From NCBI GenBank assembly GCA_015680685.1, contig MNCI01003306.1, forward strand, positions 891,808-955,807: 64,000 nt of DNA, read 5' to 3'. The DNA comes from Gnetum montanum (lineage: Eukaryota; Streptophyta; Gnetopsida; Gnetales; Gnetaceae). Under the pieces are notes generated by a model. It ran no database searches and had not been told where the DNA came from. It was given only the letters and a program-made list of their open reading frames with translations. Below, one piece after another: positions 8,991 to 18,851 of this stretch. The position numbers were made by a program, and so were the translations under genes. Within the stretch, counting starts at the first letter, position 1, and each line of letters begins with the position of its first letter.

Positions 8991-9973
8991 GAGCAGGTCA
9001 TAGAGGCTCAGCGTTGTATTTTTCTGTTTCAGAGCCTGTTTGACCTACGTAAACACGTCGAGAAGATCCTGTTCTCGGCTGGCTTGTTTGTCCCCTCTGT
9101 CTTCTTCCATTTGTCCCAAGAGACGGATCTCCTGAGGTGGAACGACGTCAGTCGGAGGGTTGTTTTTCTTCCTGCCGAGGGAAGGTGGTTGTGTTTCTGT
9201 ACCCTTTTCATGCGCAGAAGGCGCAGACGTAGGGACAGAGGCCAAGGGCCTAGGCTTAGCGAAGCCTAGCATAGTATGGTTTTTAGTGGCATTAACTGAC
9301 GCATCTCCTTCCCTTTGTTTATTGGGTGGCGATGGATGGTTTTGGTTAGAGGTTTGCCCCTACGTAAAAGGAGCAACCAGTGGTTTTGGTACTCTAAGGA
9401 TGAAAGGTGCTTTAGATGTAGGCATGGATGTGGTCGCGGTTTTACTGTTAGTGCAAGGCTGAGTTAAATCTAGAGAAGGCGCCCGAATGACAAAGGGCGG
9501 CCTTGAGATGCCACTGGCTGCCGGTGAAAAACCTGTCAACCGAGGTGAAATGGTAGGCACACGTAAAATGAAGGGCTATTTAGGCGATACCTTCCCTTCA
9601 CTGTCTGTACTCACCACGTTGATTATGTAGGGTGTGTTATTTGCATTTAACGGATCCTTGTACACATGCAACGCCTGGTTTTTAGGACACGTTGGACTAC
9701 TACAGTCTAGTTTCAAAGAACCATCGTCGATCATGCTTTGAATGTCGTCTTTCAACACCCAGCAGTAATCTGTGTCGTGACCACAAAACTGGTGGTAGTC
9801 ACAGAAATGGTCCAGCCTGAAAGACCTTGGAACTAGTGGTTCGTCAAGTAGGGCTAAAGAAGGATTCTTCAGCAGTTCACAATGACGCCTGTGACGCTTC
9901 AGAGCTTCTTCGAATACGTTCTTAGTCTAAATGTATCCTGCCCCTAATAGTTGTTTCAACAGTTCTGAATGTT
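8991..9973 (-). pseudogene. Element A nucleocapsid-like zinc finger and gag-protease linker
   Basis: On the minus strand, the frame at about 9576-9960 encodes FRLDHFCDYHQFCGHDTDYC and then VLKDDIQSMIDDGSLKLD, the C-x2-H...GH-x4-C finger typical of Tat gag. B and C have the same block (YHQLPSHDTNFC and YHQLCGHDTDYF). From 9560 to 8991 the sequence is a low-complexity, Pro/Ser/Arg-rich linker whose frame is broken. Open frames on the plus strand here are shadows. Confidence 0.72.
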
Positions 9974-11082
9974 TTACAAGCAGGGATGTATACTTTGAGC
10001 GATCTTTACACTCAAAGTTTCGCTTTGGCTGGGGGGCTTTTTAGGGGCAGCTGTGTCTTGGTTGGTGCCGCTCACACTAGCCGTGGTCTCGGGAGACACT
10101 GTGGGTGCCTTCTTGTTTTTGTTCTTAGCGCCTTTAGCCAGCGCAGCTACCGTCGTTGTTGTTGCTTTACCTTTGTCCTTGCCCTTGTTGTTAGCATTTT
10201 TATATGCGACATACGCCGAGTCTTTACTGGCCTCTGCAGCATCCTGAATGCTCTTAGTTTGGGCAAAGGCCTGATGTAAGGAGCTAGGGGAAAGGTAATA
10301 CAGCTTAGACTTGATGAAGTCGTTAATTACTCCTTTGAAAATGGCCAGCAAATGGGCCTCCGCGATTGGCTCACGGATTTCGTTCAAAGTAGCACTCCAT
10401 CGCTGTATAAACTTTTGGACTGGTTCGAGCGGGTCCTGTTTCACTCCCATAAGTTGATCTAATGTGACCTCCAGCTTTAGGTTGTATTTAAAGCGAGTCA
10501 CGAATTGTGTTAGAAGCTCTTCCAAGGTTGAGATTGAAGAGCGAGGGAGGGCTCGATACCAATCCAAAGCTTTCCCTGCTAGAGACATTGCAAAGACATG
10601 AATAATTGTATGAGGCCATTGTTGTAGCAACAAGGATTTAGATCTAAAGGTAACCAGATGAGCGTTAGGATTTTCTTCCCCATTATATTTAGTGAAATGG
10701 GGTAAGGACATCCCCGAGGGCAATGACAGCATGGGGACCGATGAACTAATGGATCATCCTGATAGAAATCCATGATCTGTATAGTGTCAGAGCCAGCGGC
10801 CTTAAGGCATCTAACCTCCTCGGTGAGGGTCTGAATAAGTAAGAAAGCTTGATCTAAGCCTATTGATGAAGATGTTTGTGCAGGGGGAGAAGGGGGTTGA
10901 CCTGAAAGAGTGACGCCAGGCAATGGGAATTGTGCGATGGTTTGGCTGACAGGCGGTGCTACGGGGACTACCCCTGCAGACGGAGCAACTTGTGGAAGCC
11001 ACCACCCACCGGATTGAGCAGAGGGATTGGCCGCCATCGAATGTGCAGGGTAGAGATTGTGAGGATATTGTGAGACATGCAT
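9974..11082 (-). pseudogene. Element A gag capsid domain
   Basis: The open frame at 9974-10732 (252 residues) is a retrotransposon gag capsid: FTKYNGEENPNAHLVTF, HVFAMSLAGKALDWYRALPR, STLEELLTQFVTRFKYNLKL, PVQKFIQRWSATLNEIREPI and AHLLAIFKGVINDFIKSKLY, followed by a Lys/Ala/Thr-rich tail (KGKDKGKATTTTVAALAK) that probably binds RNA. The preceding frame (10579-11082) carries the upstream helix (LDQAFLLIQTLTEEVRCLKA) and IMDFYQDDP, which is also conserved in B, C and D. A frameshift at about 10730 separates them. Confidence 0.88.
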
Positions 11083-11964
11083 GGTGGGTGTGGCTAAGGG
11101 TTACGCACCGTATAACGTGAACTAATTATGTGAAATAGGTGGGATCCACTAACTAGCCGTGGGCTGTTGAATGGATTACTGCGATTGAACAGTGGGTTGC
11201 CTTGCAGGGGGTGGCAACAAGAAGGATTGCACCAGATTTTGTACCGGGTGGGTCGTAAGCACAGCGTGGGGTTGCACTTGAGGGATGTAATAGGGTGCGG
11301 TGAACGCAAGCACCATCGACGGAATACTGAGTACACATGGTGACGAGACCACCCCCATGTTATTTTGGGGCGATATTTGCACCTGCAGGATGGATGATTG
11401 CGTAGTGACCTGCGGGATGACAGGAATGTGAGTTTGAGTGGTCATGGATGGATTAAGGTGGGCAGCTTCTCCCGTGAGGCTAAATAGAGGATTTATGTAC
11501 GTATGGGGACTAAGAGTGTGGTATGAATGTTAAGACTGGGCTACAAGTTCATCTTCCTCTTCTTCCCCGTTCTAAGGTTCCAGCATAGACCGTGTAGCTT
11601 GGCTCCTAGCCATGACCAATTGTGTTATGATTTCATGGTAATGTTCTGTCAAGGGGATGATGTCATAGGCGGTAGGGGTGAAATCTTGACCCCCTCTCTG
11701 GATCAGCTCAAAGTTTCTTTTCGCTTCGATCTCGGCTCGGTTGAGAGCAAGCTTTGCCTGAATCTTGAAGCAAATAAAATTATATTCCTCAGGCATCACG
11801 ACGGTGAATATAGGATCTTTTCCCTGTAACCTCAACGAACGACGCGACGGTCCTTGAGGTCCTATAACACCAAAGGCAGGTCCGATGGTGGCAATGGGAT
11901 TCACAGATGTGGCACCCAAGTCGATGGTAATCATGGCGGCTGTGGTTGTATATGCAGAATTCAT
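11083..11964 (-). pseudogene. Element A gag N-terminal region
   Basis: The gag start is placed at 11964 (MNSAYTTTAAMITIDLG), the first ATG of a 130-residue frame containing SRRSLRLQGKDP, EEYNFICFKIQAKLAL and FELIQRGGQDFTPTAYDIIP. D (16028), B (31339) and C (about 56749) have corresponding starts and the same YNF-x-x-x-KIQA helix. Between 11570 and 11083 the sequence is a Pro/Gln/Ser-rich spacer with broken frames. Confidence 0.75.
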
Positions 11965-12300
11965 TGATCAGATAGATTAACGACAATAAGCGACTGGATC
12001 TAAAAGGCGATGGACAAAGAAGATCGTGACTAGGCTTTTACCCTATAGGATTCCAAAGGAATCGTTACAGTGATCGATCTACACCACACGATTTTTCGTA
12101 AACTTCCCTAGAGGTTTTACGTTTATATTTTTAGAGACGCGGGTACAGATCACTTACAGGGCTACCCATAAAAAATACGAATCAGAGCCTAGGCCCTCCT
12201 TCTAGTGCTAGAAAACTATAACAACGGAAAATGTCAGTAGCTAGAAAATACCAAACAAAAATCTGTTTATACAGTCTTAACCACGGATCCATGTGAGGGC
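11965..12300 (-). other. Element A leader with conserved box
   Basis: This is the untranslated leader between LTR and gag. At 12041-12095 lies a box that on the minus strand reads GTGTGGTGTAGATCGATC and then, after a short gap, TTTGGAATCCTATAGGG. D has it twice (16098-16150 and 16262-16316) and C once (56316-56392). Such conservation in a non-coding leader suggests a packaging, dimerisation or translation signal; this is inference. The exact LTR end and primer site could not be fixed. Confidence 0.5.
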
Positions 12301-13782
12301 CGTGCTGGAGGAAACAAATCCGTAGTGCCCTGAATGGTCTTGTTGATCAGACAGGAGTTTACTCAATCAGTAAATCAATGAATATTGTAGATATTCCATG
12401 GAACAATCTGATTCGGTGAATCGCCAAAGGAGAAGAAAACAATGTAGATAACAACAACATCAACACGACAGGAAGGATCGAATTTAAGGAAAATGCACAA
12501 TTCCAAGATCTGTACTTTAACCCGAAAACTGGCTATATCGCATACAAATTTCCAATGGAAAAGCTCCGCTTATCTTGTGCGAAGCATACACAAAATAACA
12601 AGAAAACTGTTCAACAAGGAGTACAGAATGGAGTTCAATCTACCTCATAAGCCAAAGATGGGATGCAAGGAAGGTCAAGCTCTAACGTCTATCGACCAAA
12701 TGTTGCTGATCAATAAAATTCGCAAACCGCACTAGATGATCTTTCGATCTCTGATCTGCTCCTTTTGCCTTGGGTAGTCTCTGCTCAAAGCTGCCAATGA
12801 TCGCCAATGGAGAGAGTTGTGTTTTCGCCAAAGGACTGATCGCTCCTGCTGCCAATGCTTAAGCAAAATGTCTTCTGTCTCTGCTAAAAATGATGCTGCC
12901 AAAAGTTAAAGATGCTCCGGGGCTTTGTTTCTTCGCCAACTGGAGTATTTATAAGTTCGACAACATATGGAGAAAGCATAGCCCTGATGACACATGTCCC
13001 GAACCTTCAAAATACCGTTGACCTAGTAAACTTTATGTTGAAATTGGCTATGTCGCATCATGTTTTGGGAAGGGGAGCAAAATACACTGTCGACCACTTC
13101 CGCCAAAGCTGCTTCATGATTACGCACAATACGCTCATCAGCATATTGTGCGTGTGGATAGCAGACGTGTAACTGCTTTAGCCAGCTTTACGTTGTATTA
13201 CACTTGTTTATGCTGCGTCGCGTAGCAGAGCGTAATAGAGCATGGGAGTAGTTGATGCCAGCTATTTTACGCTTATTTACACCGCAAAGCGTAATAGAGC
13301 GTAAAAATGGTCAACCTTACAACGAATTACGCTTGTCCACACTGCATAGTGTAATAAGCGTAAAGCGACCAATCTGCAAAGAAAAGAAATCAATCTGCAG
13401 CTCTTCCTTGTATTCTAACTTTGTCTTCTTTGAAGCTCATTACGCTACTCTGCATAATGGAGCGTAAACTCGGCCCTGAGCAAAAGACTTAGCCGAATAT
13501 GTGACAAGTTTTAAACTTTAAAATTCATCAAAACTGCCAAAGTAAGTTGCTTTCTGATATCAAGCTACGCTAAACAGAGTTACACTGAACAACACTACGC
13601 TATGTTGCGTAATGTAGCGTAAAGAGAGAAAACAAAGTAAGTTTTAGAATCTGTGAGAAACTCGGAGACTTGATGCTGCACGCCTCTTTGCTTTGTTCCG
13701 TCTTCTGAATTGCTGTTGCAAAATTTCGCTCGAATCACGAATCTTTGCCTGAGGCCAATTCACAATTTCTATGATGTTTCAT
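12301..13782 (-). repeat. 5' LTR of element A (inner limit approximate)
   Basis: The outer end is at 13782 (TGAAACA on the minus strand). A TATA-like ACTTATAAATACTCC lies at about 12943-12957 (minus). The U3 part (13190-13660) contains several imperfect palindromes built from TTACGC and GCGTAA. The inner end falls somewhere between about 12250 and 12500; the block CTGATCAACAAGACCATTCA at about 12340-12360 is shared with D and C. Confidence 0.65.
13190..13660. repeat. Imperfect palindromes (TTACGC / GCGTAA) in the A LTR
   Basis: Examples are ATTACGCTACTCTGCATAAT at 13440 followed by GGAGCGTAA, and ACTACGCTATGTTGCGTAAT at 13592 followed by GTAGCGTAA. Each can fold into a hairpin. Equivalent hairpins with a different core word occur in the D, B and C LTRs. 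Confidence 0.7.
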
Positions 13783-16028
13783 GGATGTCGTCTTTTAATG
13801 CCATACAATAATCCATGTCATGACCACACTGTTAATGGTAGACACAAAACCACTCCAGCTTGAAACCCTTAGGAACTGGGGGCTCATTGGGCAAAGCCAA
13901 AGAGGGGTTCCTAAGGAGTTTGCAGTACCGTTAATGTTTCTTAGCTCCCTCCTCCAACATCTTCTTGTGTTGGATGTACCCTACCGCCAATAGTTTCTCA
14001 AGAGATCTAAAGGCTTGATAGGCAATAGGGTATACTTTGAGTGATCTTTATGCTCAAAGTTCGGTTTGGGTGGTGCAGATGCCTCAGGTGTAGATGTTGA
14101 AGGTTGAGGTGCATTGCCCTATTTGGGCATGGGGTTAGTTGCAGGTGTGGCCGATTTTTTGTTGTTCTTGTTACCGTTGTTGGGTTTGGCTTTGTTGGCC
14201 ACAGCGGCCACTGTGGTTGTTGCAGTCTTACCCTTATCTTTATCCTTCTTCGTGAAGGTGTTCTTATATGTAACGTAGGCTGAGTCTTTGTTTGCCTCAG
14301 CTACATCCTATATGCTCTTAGCCTGGGCAAAAGCATGGCTAAGAGTGCACGGAGTGAGAAAATATAGCTTAGACTTAATAAAGTCATTCATTGCACCCTT
14401 AAAGATGGCTAGCAAATGGGCCTCCACGATGGGCTCACGAATTTCGTTAAGGGTTACGCTCCAATGTTGGCTGAACTTATGGACTGGTTCTAGTTGGTCT
14501 TTTTTTATGCTCATCAATTGATCCAGCGTGACCTTTGGTCTCAAGTTGTACTTCAAACACGTCACGAACTGGGTCAGAAGTTCCTCTAGGGTTGAGATTG
14601 AGGAGCATGGAAGTGCACAGTACCTGTCTAGGGCTTTTCCCATTAGAAACATGGCAAAGACATGGATGATCGTATGTGACCATTATTGCAAAAGAAGGGA
14701 CTCATACCTAAACGTAACAAGATGTGCATTGGGATCCCCTCCCCATTGTATTTCGTGAAATGGAAAAGTGACATCCCCAGGGGTAACGTTAGTGAATGGA
14801 CTACTGGGCTCATGGGATCATCCTGGTAGAAGTCCATGACCTGTATCGTATCATACCTGAAAGCCTTGAGGTGTTTTATTTCCTCAGTAAAGGTCTGGAT
14901 AAGCTGGAATGCTTGATCTAGACTCGGGGATGATGCAAACAGTTGGGGAACTACCAAAGAAGCTCCCATTTGTGGAGTGGTAGGGGCAGCAATGTAACCC
15001 ATCGGTGGTGTCATTGGGATGGCCCTTATGAATGGTGCTGCTTGTAGCGTCCACCACCCGGCAGGTGGTGTTGTTGAAGCAGCAACCATGGGTTGAGATG
15101 CGGGGTAGGCTTCTTGTGTGGCTAGTGGAATAGACCATAGTCTCATGTTGGGTTGTACCATTTGCAAGGCTTGGTAGGTCTGATGGCGAGCGTATTGAGA
15201 CATCTACGATGGTTGCATAGTAGAAGGAGGAGTGAATAGGATCCACCATGTGGACGGGCCTGGGCCTGCCGCTAATGGTGGGATAGGTGTAAATGTAGGA
15301 ATGGAGGCAGAAGCTACATACGAATGCAAAGTAGGTACTGTGTGAACATGGGGTAGGGTATCAGTGATTGGCACATGCTACAAAGCAACAATGGATGGGT
15401 AAACAATTTGTAGAGGAGTACTAACTAGGGTTGAGATAGGAGCGTAGCCGTGTTGATACACCGAAGGCATGGTATGGCTACCTGTTACCGATGGAATCAT
15501 GGTCTGCGATGGTGCAGGCATGATCCTAAACGGAGCAGCAATAGACAACGGGTTCGTCCAAAAGGATAGGGTAGGAGGGTTGGTTTGACCTCCCCCCTAG
15601 TCGAATTGAGAATCTAGTTCCTCCTGCTTATCTTGGAAAGCCTCGTCATGGTGAAACGTTGTGTCTTGCAACTCCCTAGGCCTAGTCACCTAGATCAACT
15701 GATCTATAATCCATTGATGCATTTGTGTTAAAGGAATGGAAATTCCCGGAGTGGGAATAAATTTCTTCCCATTGCAATAGGCGAACTCGAAGCTATGCTT
15801 ATCTTCGAGTTCTTGTGCATCCAAGGGTAGGTTTGCCTGCACCCTAGTATAGAGAAAGTTATATCGTTCGTACTGTAGGGTCAAGCCCTCAGGTCCCCAA
15901 TTTTGGATCCTGAGGAATCGACGTGGCCCTAGCACCAGGCTGGGTGGTTGCCCAATGCCTGTAGTGACTTGAACCAAAACAGGAACCTCGAGATTAGTGG
16001 TAGCAACAGCGGTAGTTGAAGAAGTCAT
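13783..16028 (-). pseudogene. Element D gag (truncated)
   Basis: The start is at 16028 (MTSSTTAVATTNLEVPVLVQ), with YERYNFLYTRVQANLPLDAQ matching A. A Pro/Thr-rich spacer with frame breaks follows. Then come LDQAFQLIQTFTEEIKHLKA, IQVMDFYQDDP, FTKYNGEG, LDRYCALPCSSISTLEEL, FKYNLRPKVTLDQLM and AHLLAIFKGAMNDFIKSKLY (14308-14652), and a Lys/Thr/Ala-rich tail. The last recognisable piece, at about 13783-13880, is the zinc-finger region, cut in mid-domain by element A. Several frameshifts make it a pseudogene. Confidence 0.82.
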
Positions 16029-16088
16029 TATTGTAAGGCTAAAAGGAGTGCAAACAAGGGAAAACTAGAAGATCTAGCGACGATCTAA

Positions 16089-16330
16089 GGCTTTATGTCC
16101 TATAGGATTCCAGAAGAACCGTCAGAGCAACCGATCTACACCATACGATGTGTAAAAAACCACAAGAGGGTGTAATGTTTACACTAATGCGTATCGAGGT
16201 ACAAAAAGCATGCAATACTACCATGAAACTAGGGAATCAAATAGCGCTTGGAGACTTTATGTCTTGCAGGGTTCTGAAGAAAATCGTCGGAGCGACCGAT
16301 CTGTACCACACAATGCATAAAAATCACAAA
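16089..16330. repeat. Duplicated leader box of element D
   Basis: Two diverged direct copies about 167 bases apart (starting about 16089 and 16256) each contain the box CCTATAGGATTCCAGAAGAA or TTGCAGGGTTCTGAAGAAAA followed by the GATCTACACCA-type segment. A has one copy (12041-12095) and C one (56316-56392). Confidence 0.65.
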
Positions 16331-18242
16331 AGGGTGTCAATATTATGCTAGTGCTTGTCAAGGTACAGAACGTATACAAGAATACCGTAAAACATGGAAA
16401 GGGCACTAAAGGCCCTTCTTCTAGCGACAGAAAACTGTAGTGACCGAAAACGTCAGCGGTTGGAAACACCGAGAGGTCGTCGGTCGGACAGTCTTAACCT
16501 CGGATCCACATGAGGACCATGCTAGATATAATGGAAACAGGGTGGCTTGAATGGTCTGGTCGATCAGACAGGGACTTAGTCGATGTCACTAAACCTTTTG
16601 CAAACGTGTGATTTAAAAATAATGTTTATGGAAAAAAATAATTATTATTAAATGCGAGGAAGCGAAAACGATGTAAAATGCAATGATAAGAAGGAGAATA
16701 AAGTAAACTGGAGTTAAGAAATGCACTGCTTCAAGATTAAAACTTTACTTTGTCAAGGTGGATACAATTGATTACATGACACTAGGAAGCACAGAGATCC
16801 CAAAAGTAACCAAAACGTTCAAAGCCAACCAATTGTACGCTTGAACACGGACTCAAGAGCTAACAATGCAATGTGCTACAAAGGAAATAGAAAAGAGCTA
16901 ATAGAATGCCAACTGCTTAATTTTTTCCAACCCTTTGGATTCTCAAATTTCCAATGCTTTTTTGCCAAAATTTTCCAATAATTATGCCAACAGCTAAAAT
17001 GTTTTGCCAACCCTGCTCAATTTTTCCAACTTGCCAACCAAAATTTGCCAACTGCTTGACTTTGCCAACCCTTTGAGCATTGCTCATCAGGTTATTTATA
17101 GGGCCAAGAGGACATGAGAAATGAGGCCTAGATGACACATGTCTTGGACCCACAAGATGTTGACGTGTCCATGCTGCATGAACATGCAAAGCTGGTTGAC
17201 GAGCCTACCATGCTGCAATCACGCTGTTGAAACTAGAGATGCTAGGATCAGGTGTGCCAATGATGAAAACAAGAAGTGAAGCACACTAATGTAGCGTAGC
17301 TGCCTGCTATGCTATGGAGCATAGCATGTTAGCATAGAGTAGCTTCTTTCTACACTATGTAGCATAGCATAGCGTAGCCACCAGTTCAAAGAAGAATTTT
17401 GCGTTGGAGTTAATTGAATGTGCTATAAGCTTTTAAAGTGTTTTGGCTAGTTCTGCATCTTTGCTACACTATGCTATGCTACGTAGTGTAGCATAGCATA
17501 GCAACTAGTCTTAACTGCGACCATGCTGACAATCTGCAACCTTTGTTTTTTGCAATGTGAAGTCTTTGAACTTGCTAATCCTACATTTTGAGATGCCTTT
17601 TGTCATTCTTTGCATTGTCGCTATGCTATGCTATGCTGCGTAGCGTAGCATAGTGTAGAAGCTGCCATAGCCTACTTTTTGCTTAATTCAACTTTTTTCT
17701 AGTAAGAGGAGCTTTGTTGAAGGACTAGAATTCTAGCAAGGCAACTGATTTTGAAGGTCGAAGGTGCTTACCGAGTGCAATTGGAATCACTAACTAAGCT
17801 GGGCCTTTCTGTCTTACCTTTGCTACGTTGTGCTATGCTACATAGCGTAGCATAGCGTAGCACTTTGTCTTGCAAAAGTTCATAGTTTGATTGCCTGAAC
17901 AACTGTCTTCCGAGGTCTGCTACACTACATAGCGTAGCATAGTGTAGAAAACTTCTTAACTAGAAAAATTGCCAAATTGTTTTGCTCATCCTGAGCACTG
18001 CCAACAACTCAACATGTGATTTCTGAGTAGATTGTCAGCTGGATGAATTGTCTAGGTGGGTAGGCTGGAGAGTCCGTTGGGCCTGTTAACACTAGGTGTA
18101 AAAAACTTGCCAAACTAGATAGTTTGAACTTAGAGCATCCATTTCATGCCAAACTATCCTGACACTGCACTTGTGGAAATTCTTTACCTAAATTCTAAGA
18201 CCTTAGTGAAGCAAGAGGATCCCAAAATTTTAGGGTGTTTCA
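16331..18242 (-). repeat. 5' LTR and leader of element D
   Basis: On the minus strand it starts TGAAACACCC at 18242. A TATA box (GGCCCTATAAATAACC) lies at about 17091-17105. The U3 at 17283-17950 carries six roughly 40-base imperfect palindromes. After the TATA box there is a run of TTGGCA words (about 16915-17080), and then a block homologous to A and C (CTGATCGACCAGACCATTCA at about 16555). The inner LTR boundary was not resolved. Confidence 0.65.
17283..17950. repeat. Array of GCTATGCTACGTAGCATAGC-type palindromes in the D LTR
   Basis: At least six imperfect palindromes occur at about 17297, 17330, 17462, 17620, 17822 and 17920, spaced 30-200 bases apart. The clearest (17462-17503) begins GCTACACTATGCTATGCTAC and continues GTAGTGTAGCATAGCATAGC. 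They consist almost only of the words GCTA, TAGC, GCAT and ACGC. Confidence 0.8.
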
Positions 18243-18851
18243 TCCCTCCTTGGCCATAGCTCAAAGTGGTCATGGTGGTAGCGGTGGTCCTTGTCCACGA
18301 TAGATCCTAGGTACATTGCTAGGTTACCAAGTAGTCACACTTAAATGCTAGTGATTAAGTCATACTCATTCTGCATTTAACAATAGGAATAGTAAATGAT
18401 GATAAATAAATATTAACTAAGAAAGCAATAAATATTGACTAAGAAAGTAATAAATAACAATAATAATTAAGAAATTAAAACTAAGTGAATGCTGCAATGA
18501 TGAAGTAATCTCGATCTTTATTTTTGGTCATGTGCACGTCCAAGTACGTCACACTTGAATAAAGGTTCTATACAATTACAAGCATCACACTGCGAGCATG
18601 CACTAGGAAAATATTCTAACTCCTATGGAAACAAACTGAAAGAGTCTAGCTACAAATGACAAAAGGATGCCTAAATGAGGCGGAAGGCCCTCTTATTTAT
18701 AGGCTGGGATAGGTGGCTACGTAAACAAGGCCATGTCGATGCAGGTAGGCTGTGTTGATAGGGCCACATCGACGCAGTCCCGTATACGTAGCCGCGTCGA
18801 CACGGCCCCATATATGCAGCCTAGTCGACGCATTGACTATATAGCACCTCA
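18243..18851 (-). repeat. Element E left (3') LTR, truncated by D
   Basis: From about 18299 to 18851 it matches 22987-23503 closely: both contain GATCCTAGGTAC, the long AATAAATATTAACTAAGAAAG stretch and TTATTTATAGGCTGGGATAG (a TATA box on the minus strand). The right end on the minus strand reads TGAGGTGCTATATAG, against TGAAACACTATATAG in the other copy. The left part is lost where D starts. Confidence 0.78.

Larger units (their letters stand above)
1..13782 (-). mobile_element. Element A: Tat-clade Ty3/gypsy LTR retrotransposon with an antisense accessory gene (3' end outside window)
   Basis: Read on the minus strand the order is 5' LTR, leader, gag, protease, accessory interval, RT, RNase H, archaeal-type RNase H, integrase. 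The window starts inside the integrase C-terminus, so the 3' LTR is missing. Two RNase H domains in series and the RT sequence place it in the Tat clade (family knowledge). The outer LTR end is set at 13782, where the minus strand begins TGAAACATCATAG. The same TGAAACA start occurs at the LTRs beginning at 18242, 26276, 48711 and 53907. Immediately beyond 13782 the sequence is gag of another element (D), so A inserted into D. Most reading frames carry a few stops or frameshifts, but A is the best preserved copy in the window. Confidence 0.88.
13783..18242 (-). mobile_element. Element D: Tat-clade element, 5' part only (LTR, leader, gag)
   Basis: Minus-strand LTR, leader and gag of a relative of A. 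Gag stops abruptly at 13783, in the zinc-finger/LKDDI region, where the A LTR begins, so A interrupts it. The rest of D should lie beyond the left end of the window. The outer LTR end is at 18242 (TGAAACACCCTAAAATTTTG on the minus strand), directly against an Athila-like LTR (E). Confidence 0.82.

Noticed and set aside
8973-9560. Several plus-strand open frames opposite the gag-protease linker of A
   Set aside because: They overlap the minus-strand linker, have Arg- and Val-rich composition expected from an antisense shadow, and have no counterpart in B or C.
9986-10279. Plus-strand hydrophobic open frame opposite A gag
   Set aside because: It is the complement of the Lys/Ala/Thr-rich gag tail, which reads as Leu/Val/Ala on the other strand.
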